DNA of 64,000 nucleotides from NCBI GenBank assembly GCA_947179155.2, contig OX359282.1:25713221-25777220 (forward strand), written 5' to 3'. Below, one piece after another: positions 58,250 through 64,000 of this stretch. The position numbers and the translations under genes were made by a program. The notes under the pieces were generated by a model, which worked only from the letters and a program-made list of their open reading frames with translations, searched no databases and was not told where the DNA came from. Origin of the DNA: Hedera helix (taxonomy: Eukaryota > Streptophyta > Magnoliopsida > Apiales > Araliaceae). The stretch's first letter is position 1, and the number at the start of each line of letters is the position of its first letter.

Positions 58250-59883
58250 ACCAGCCTGGATTTGGAATCAGGCAGCGCATTGACTCGAAGAGGATGACCC
58301 ACCACCGAACATCTCTCCCTCCACCGACACCTAAAATTTCTGTAAATATTTGATGCCATAAATGTGTGTTTTTCAAGATTTTCAAGTAGAGATTGTTTTT
58401 ACCAAAAAAAAAAGGTAGAAAAATGAAATTGCTCTAGTGAGATGAAAGTGAATATGGGAGATTGGAAAAAAGGAGTCCAAATATTTTAGTTGATTTTTAA
58501 TTTTTTATGTACTAAAATTGCAAAAATATGAATAGGTATAATATTTTAACTTATGAAATTCTAAAGAATAAAAATTTGCATTAAAATAAGGGTTTATGCA
58601 GTGTGATAAAGAAAATGAGTAACAGTCTTGTGCATTTAAATAAGTATATAAAATATAAAAAAAATAATTATTTATGTAAAAAGTATAAAGATCATTTTTT
58701 GTTAATTCTTGAAATCCTTAAGATCCAAATATAATTGTAAAAAAGATTAAAAAAAGAAATAAAAAAAATTGAGTGTGTGAAATGACCACACTAATAAATG
58801 TCTCATATAAAAGTCTTAATATATTTATCAATAAAGTGGTGGCATGAAAGGGCGGATACAAAAATATAAAATTTAGTAAAAAATTAATATATAATTGGTA
58901 TTAACAAACTAAAAGGCATAATTGACATAAATTAATTAAAAGTATTAGTAATTGTCATGTTTGTTGTTTTCAAATTTAAATGAATTTATATCGACTTTAA
59001 TTTTTAAAATTTTAAATTAATTTAAAAAAATAAAAATGATTTTTAATTTTGTAATGGAAGTATTATTTTATCCCCGACAATTATTTTCGAGTAACCTTCA
59101 ACTTATGAAATTATTTCAAAATTTAGGTATAATTAGACATGATACGCCGGTCAGACCAGCCTAAACAAGGCTCGTGACCCAAGTTCGGCCGGCTCAATCT
59201 AAACTTTGTTTTAATAGAATACTTTTTCATGTATTTTTTTTTCTATCAATTATTTTCGAGTAACCTTCTACGTATGAAATTATTCCAAAACTAAGTACAA
59301 TTAGAATTGATAAACGGATCGAGTTGGTTTAAACGGTGACTCAAGTTAGACCAGAGAAGAGTAATAGGTTTTTGTATATCTTCTCTGCAATAAGAATACT
59401 TTTTCTTTTTTTTTATATTAAACTTCATATTTAAACATATATATCCTCAGTTTGTTATTATCAAGGTTTAATTCCTAAATCTCGTGAATACCATTGGTTG
59501 AGGATCAAAAGCTTTTGATAAAAATTGTTGATTGAATCACGTTCAATGTTATTGTAGTGATTTATGAGCATTATTCATGTGCATTACAACCTACTGCACA
59601 GGGATACCAATGTTTATGTGCACGTGACGAACACATGAGTGATGGGCCTGATTATATATATATATATATATAGATATATTATTAAGATTTAAGAGCTAGC
59701 ATCTAGAAGAGAGGGAGACATGGCATTAGGCATTTTTCAACTCTCCACTCTTTGATTTTAGTCGTATCCGGTTCAGGTTTCTTCGGATGATTAAGGGATT
59801 GAACAAAATCCAATATAACCCCAACAAGTTGACTAGCATTATAGACATCAAGTATATTTGGTCTTATGAGAATTGCTGCTGCA
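58250..59883. other. Intergenic upstream of the chitinase-like gene
   Basis: Very AT-rich. Holds a direct repeat (59074-59138 and 59246-59312, with ATTATTTTCGAGTAACCTTC and TATGAAATTATT), each followed by a diverged GACTCAAGTT-type block, and a TA microsatellite at 59653-59675. No gene is recognised. Confidence 0.45.
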
Positions 59884-60679
59884 CAGTGACAAAGCTAGAA
59901 GAAGAAAAAAATTAGTGGTGTGAAAATTATTACTTAATTATCAATATTTAGCGAGGGTACGAGGACAGTGCTTCCGGTATAATTTTTTTCGTGTTATATA
60001 TAACACATAATTTTTTCGTTCTAAAATTAAAGGTATATTTTACTCTTTACTTTATTTTAAAATTAGAGATATATATTATTATTTAGTTCGTTTACATAAT
60101 TAGAGTTTAGAGATATATTTTATTATTTAGTTTGTTCCAAAATTAGATAAATATATTTAAACGTTAGATGAAATTTTTATGACATTATTTATATACTATG
60201 TAGAGTAAGTACTACCATGTCGTTACTACTACATTAATAACAAATATTATAAATATGTTTGGAGAAAAAAATTCTTAAAAATCGTTGTTTTAAAAATATA
60301 TGCTCAACTTTATAATTGAGAAGTATTTGATTATAATGAAATATAATCAATAGTAACATTTTATATACATCATTTTGATCACAAATTTGTTTATAAATAT
60401 TTGATTCTTTAAATACTTCAAAAGTAATATAAATAAAACTAATATATAATTTAAGAAGATTAAGGGAAAATGTTATATAAAGAAGGTAGAAGCGATATGA
60501 AATTAAAAAATTCACATGATGTAAATTTAATACCATATATTAAAAAAATAAAAATTTTAGTGGAGGTAATTTACATATAATACCTAAAAAAATTTAAAAC
60601 TTTCATATATTATATTAAAAAAATATATTTCAGTGAGATCAATTGACCACACACTCGCCAATAGGTGGCTTCGTCCCTG
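59884..60679. mobile_element. Non-autonomous hAT-like element
   Basis: The tips are inverted, CAGTGACAAAGC at 59884 and GCTTCGTCCCTG ending at 60679 (complement CAGGGACGAAGC; 10 of 12 bases agree). The flanks are an 8-bp duplication, CTGCTGCA (59876-59883) and CTGCTGCG (60680-60687), 7 of 8. An 8-bp duplication with CAGGG-type tips is characteristic of hAT elements. The 796-bp interior is AT-rich and has no transposase. Confidence 0.75.
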
Positions 60680-60687
60680 CTGCTGCG

Positions 60688-62374
60688 CCTAGTTTTAGTT
60701 AACTCCCATGTACAGTTCATCATCTTTTGGACAGGCGATTGCTCAAAATTTTGGATAAAGAATAATAGCTTTAGGTTTTTTATTAACGTAACATATATTT
60801 GTATCCTGATGTAAATGTGGAAGCTAGTACGAAGAATAAGTAGAGTAGATTTTATCTTAAAGTTATAAGTTAAAAGAGTTTGTTGTCAAAAAAAGAAAAT
60901 TCTGGTGTAAATGTGACATACAAATATATCATTATTTTAAGATAACAAGAAAAATATCCTTAGTATTTATGAACTTGACAGATGTATTTAACGTGATAAA
61001 AGTGTGTAATTGTAGGTGTATAATGTTAAATTAAAAAGTTGATAAGTACGTGTTGAACTTACTGAGACTAGATTAATTATAAAACGTCATTAATGTATAT
61101 TTCAGGTGAATTAAAAATAAAAATAGAGAATTAATTAACTACAATTAAACTAATAAGAAGATAAAAATTAATAATAAGAAAGCAATCTATGAATCTGAAT
61201 CAACTAAATAATAAACATAATAAATTATCTAATCTCATCTATTGTTATAGCTCAAATTACGACACTGGCTAGGTGTACATAATTCTGAAAATAAATTAAT
61301 TAAGTCCAATTAAAATTAACAATAGTTTTGATCTTTAAATTATCTAATCTCTTCTATGAAAGTGATTTAATAATTAACTTGGGCAACTATAGACAATGAA
61401 AATTTAAAGATTAACTATAACCCATTAAAATTTCTTCAAGCAAATATATATTATGAAAAATTCATATCTTAGCAATAATCTATCAAAATTTCTTCATTAA
61501 TATAATATTGCATAAAAAATATAAAACGAAGGTATTTCAATAACAAAACATGAAAGTGAATTCAATGCAATATTAAAGCATAATTAATAGAAGAGAGGGA
61601 AAATAATGTCATGAATAAATACTTAATTTCATCTTCATCCCATATTTAAAAAAATTAGCTAAACATTAAAATAAATAAGATAACAAAAATAAAGAAGAAA
61701 AAGAAATTCCCTTTATTAAGATCTTCCAACCGGTGTATAATGAATAAGTAATTTAATTATACTCTTACTCATAATCTAAACTAATACATTAAAACTAATC
61801 TAAATACTAATCTAATAATCTCATTTTCTATTAGTACTCCTCTATTTACCGGCATAAGCTTTCAATTAATTTTCTTGTAGGAATCAATTTCATATTGGCA
61901 ATCAATTTCCTTCGAATAAATCTTCTGGATGGACTTTTATTTTCTTCATTGGAATTGACTTGCACACCAAAATTGTTTCACCTCATTCCTTCTATAAATT
62001 GGAGTATTTCCTTCTATGAATTAAAATATTAAATATTGTTTGATCACCAAGATTTTTATTTTATTATAATAAAATATTAAAACGTACAAAATAAAATAAA
62101 ATATATTAATTAAATAAACTAATATAATAAAAAAGAATAAAATTAGAAATATTAAAATGCATGTCTCTATCAGTACTCTTTTTGTGCGGTTATACATTTT
62201 TTGGCTAATAAGAGATCATTCTAACAATCTATCAATCACATAGGAAACATAAACTTATTTTATAGAAATTATAAGATTATGTTTATTTATAAAAAAATAT
62301 GTATGGAATTGTACAATTTATCTTAATATAATAGTATTTTGTACTATTTAAACTTTTGAGGAGGACTATTAGTC
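60688..62374. other. AT-rich intergenic region
   Basis: No coding gene is recognised. The part at 61530-62050 has the look of decayed retrotransposon 3' sequence, but no domain or end supports that. Confidence 0.4.
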
Positions 62375-63207
62375 TATAAGACCCCGAATTTTATGAAATA
62401 TAAATTTAATTTTTCTTCATATATATTTTTTTCTGAAACAGTAAGTGGTTAAATTGACAAAGTTAAAAGTTAAGGATGTTATGTGCAAATTTTATTTTGT
62501 CGGACAATATTCGTTTTGTCGAGGAATATTCGTTTTGTCGGAAAATATTCGGTCGTATGACGGCACCAAAATAATTAATCATTGGTAGACCCCACAATGG
62601 AATATTTGTCGGATATAGAAAACGACAGAAGTAACCTTTTTAAATAAAAATAGTCAATGGTGTTATCACTTTTAACTCTTAAAATACCGGTGATAAAAGA
62701 ATAGTAGCATTGGTATTTTATGGTATTTTACTATAGTATACAGTATTCTACAGTAGCACACAGTATTGCACAGTGTCTCACATTATTAATCTGATAACAT
62801 GGTCATCACACAGTATTCATCAATAATTGTTGTTACACAGTATTTTGCATTATTGATTCAGTAATTGTCATTACACCGTATTTTATATCATTGAATCAAT
62901 AATTGTTATTGCACTATATTTTAAAATTATTGAACCTAATAATTGTCACAATAGCAAATATATTGTAATTTATATTATTAAATTAATAATAATTTGTAAC
63001 GTGTTTCTTACATTATTGTTGAATTATTATTGTAGCATTATTTTATTTTATATGTAGGAGTGTAGGACCCACAAGAAGAAAAATAATAATAAAATAAAAT
63101 AAAATAAAAAATTATTATTATATGTGAATAGTATGTGGGGCCCATATGAAGCATGTAAAATGTGAAATTGCTAGATGGTTGGTGAGACTGCTGCTGAAAT
63201 TTTCTTA

Positions 63208-63230
63208 GGCTGGCGTGTAGCACGCCAGCC
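63208..63230. repeat. GC-rich hairpin upstream of the LTR TATA box
   Basis: Perfect 10-bp arms GGCTGGCGTG and CACGCCAGCC around TAG. It lies about 35 bp before the TATA block and differs completely from the hairpin of the sister LTR. Confidence 0.9.
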
Positions 63231-63259
63231 ACCTGCCACACGCATAGTGACTTTTTTTC

Positions 63260-63272
63260 TCCTATAAATATC
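63260..63272 (+). promoter_or_regulatory. Putative LTR TATA box
   Basis: TCCTATAAATATC followed by TTGCTCAGCTGAATAG, conserved with the first copy near 16433. Confidence 0.6.
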
Positions 63273-64000
63273 TTGCTCAGCTGAATAGAAAAATCACACC
63301 TAAAACAAAAAAAAAATTCTAAAAATATTTTGTGAGTTTTCTCTGAAAATAGTAAGATTATCTGGAGTGTTTGCAAATTAAAAGGAGTGCAAATTTTTTT
63401 TAATTTGATCAACCTCATTTTATCAATATCCAGTCACGTGATAAGGTAAGAGGTATCATTCTTTTCATCATCATAAATGAATATTATTTTCTTTCTTACT
63501 TGTAAGGGATACCATCTTTTTCATCTTCCATTATTCAAACTTACTACGGTAAGGGATATCATTTCTTTTATACTCTTAAACTTACTATGGTAAGTATTGT
63601 TCGGTAAAACCTCTGAAATGATTATATGTTCCTTAATAGTTTGTGTTTCATCTAATATCATTTCAATTGAACCTTCTTATTTTCTAAATCTTTCTATCGA
63701 ATTATAACCGTTATTCTGAACGGTGGAACTTGAATATCATTTTTGAATTTCACTCCACGTCATGTTGACAATTTGGATATTATTTAAATCTGCACAGAGT
63801 AAAATTATAAAATTTCGATATTTATTGTTTATCCTGTTTCTTCTGTTCATTATTAATATCTTTGTTATTATTTTAATAATCAAGAATCAAATTATTGTTG
63901 ATATCTGTGGCATGGGGCACAGATTTGATAAAGGCGTTGATAGGTTAAAGGCAATATATTTGATGAGGTGTCTTTCAAGGCACGTGATGAATGTTCTCTT

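Larger units (their letters stand above)
62375..64000 (+). mobile_element. Second copy of the 15501-18755 LTR family, cut by window end
   Basis: It starts TATAAGACCCCGAATTTT (G to A in the second base) and follows 15501 onward: GTAAGTGGTTAAATTGAC, the ATATTCGTTTTGTCG repeat, the AATAATTGT repeats, the TATA block near 63262 and the CACTCCACGTCATGTTG part near 63750. Most of the minisatellite region (16600-17500 of the first copy) is missing, and a new 10-bp hairpin is present. Whether it is a solo LTR or part of a full element lies beyond the window. Confidence 0.82.

Noticed and set aside
60234..60536. Minus-strand frame of 100 residues
   Set aside because: AT-rich interior of the hAT-like element with Ile/Leu/Tyr/Phe bias only; not a transposase.
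63038..63418. Minus-strand frame of 126 residues
   Set aside because: Antisense to the promoter region of the second LTR copy; low complexity.

Overview
The window is nuclear DNA of a flowering plant, most likely a core eudicot. It is AT-rich, carries intron-split protein genes of plant families, and is crowded with plant transposable elements. No species can be named from the sequence alone. I see no rRNA, tRNA or CRISPR array.

Layout. 1-6.5 kb is a graveyard: a CACTA-like terminus, a broken receptor-like kinase gene whose intron holds a Pack-MULE (921-3057, about 198-bp terminal inverted repeats) carrying fragments of 6-phosphogluconate dehydrogenase, histone H4 and an ER small heat-shock protein, and then exon 1 of a PIP1 aquaporin as a pseudogene on the minus strand. 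8.4-11.4 kb is an intact intronless PPR gene (minus strand, 1023 aa, At1g06710-like). 11.5-20.1 kb holds a fold-back MITE, PIF/Harbinger remains, minisatellites, a 3.26-kb solo LTR with perfect ATTAT target duplications, a Ty3 gag fragment and a Stowaway-like end. 22.2-28.6 kb is an intact PTI1-like kinase gene (7 coding exons, 362 aa).

30.4-50.4 kb is a Gemin2/SIP1-like gene. Its exon 1 encodes six exact 34-residue tandem repeats; exon 2 carries a frameshift, and the next intron holds a 14.5-kb Ty3/gypsy (Tat-like) element with CTAGG duplications, itself interrupted by three solo LTRs. 50.7-54.7 kb is another long LTR-like sequence on the minus strand, broken by a 282-bp solo LTR (target duplication GCAAC) and by a segment with GGTAACCAAAC repeats and a HAD-like mini-ORF. 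55.3-58.3 kb is an intact chitinase-like gene of the CTL1/POM1 type (minus strand, 3 coding exons, 316 aa). 59.9-60.7 kb is a hAT-like non-autonomous element, and the window ends inside a second copy of the 15.5-kb LTR family.

The host genes are unrelated housekeeping or signalling genes and form no pathway or cluster: organelle RNA processing (PPR), receptor-linked signalling (PTI1-like), snRNP assembly (Gemin2-like) and cell-wall assembly (CTL). The main story is the layered transposon history: gene-fragment capture, nested solo LTRs ordered by their target-site duplications, and LTRs that carry variable GC-rich hairpins and palindromic AT arrays.
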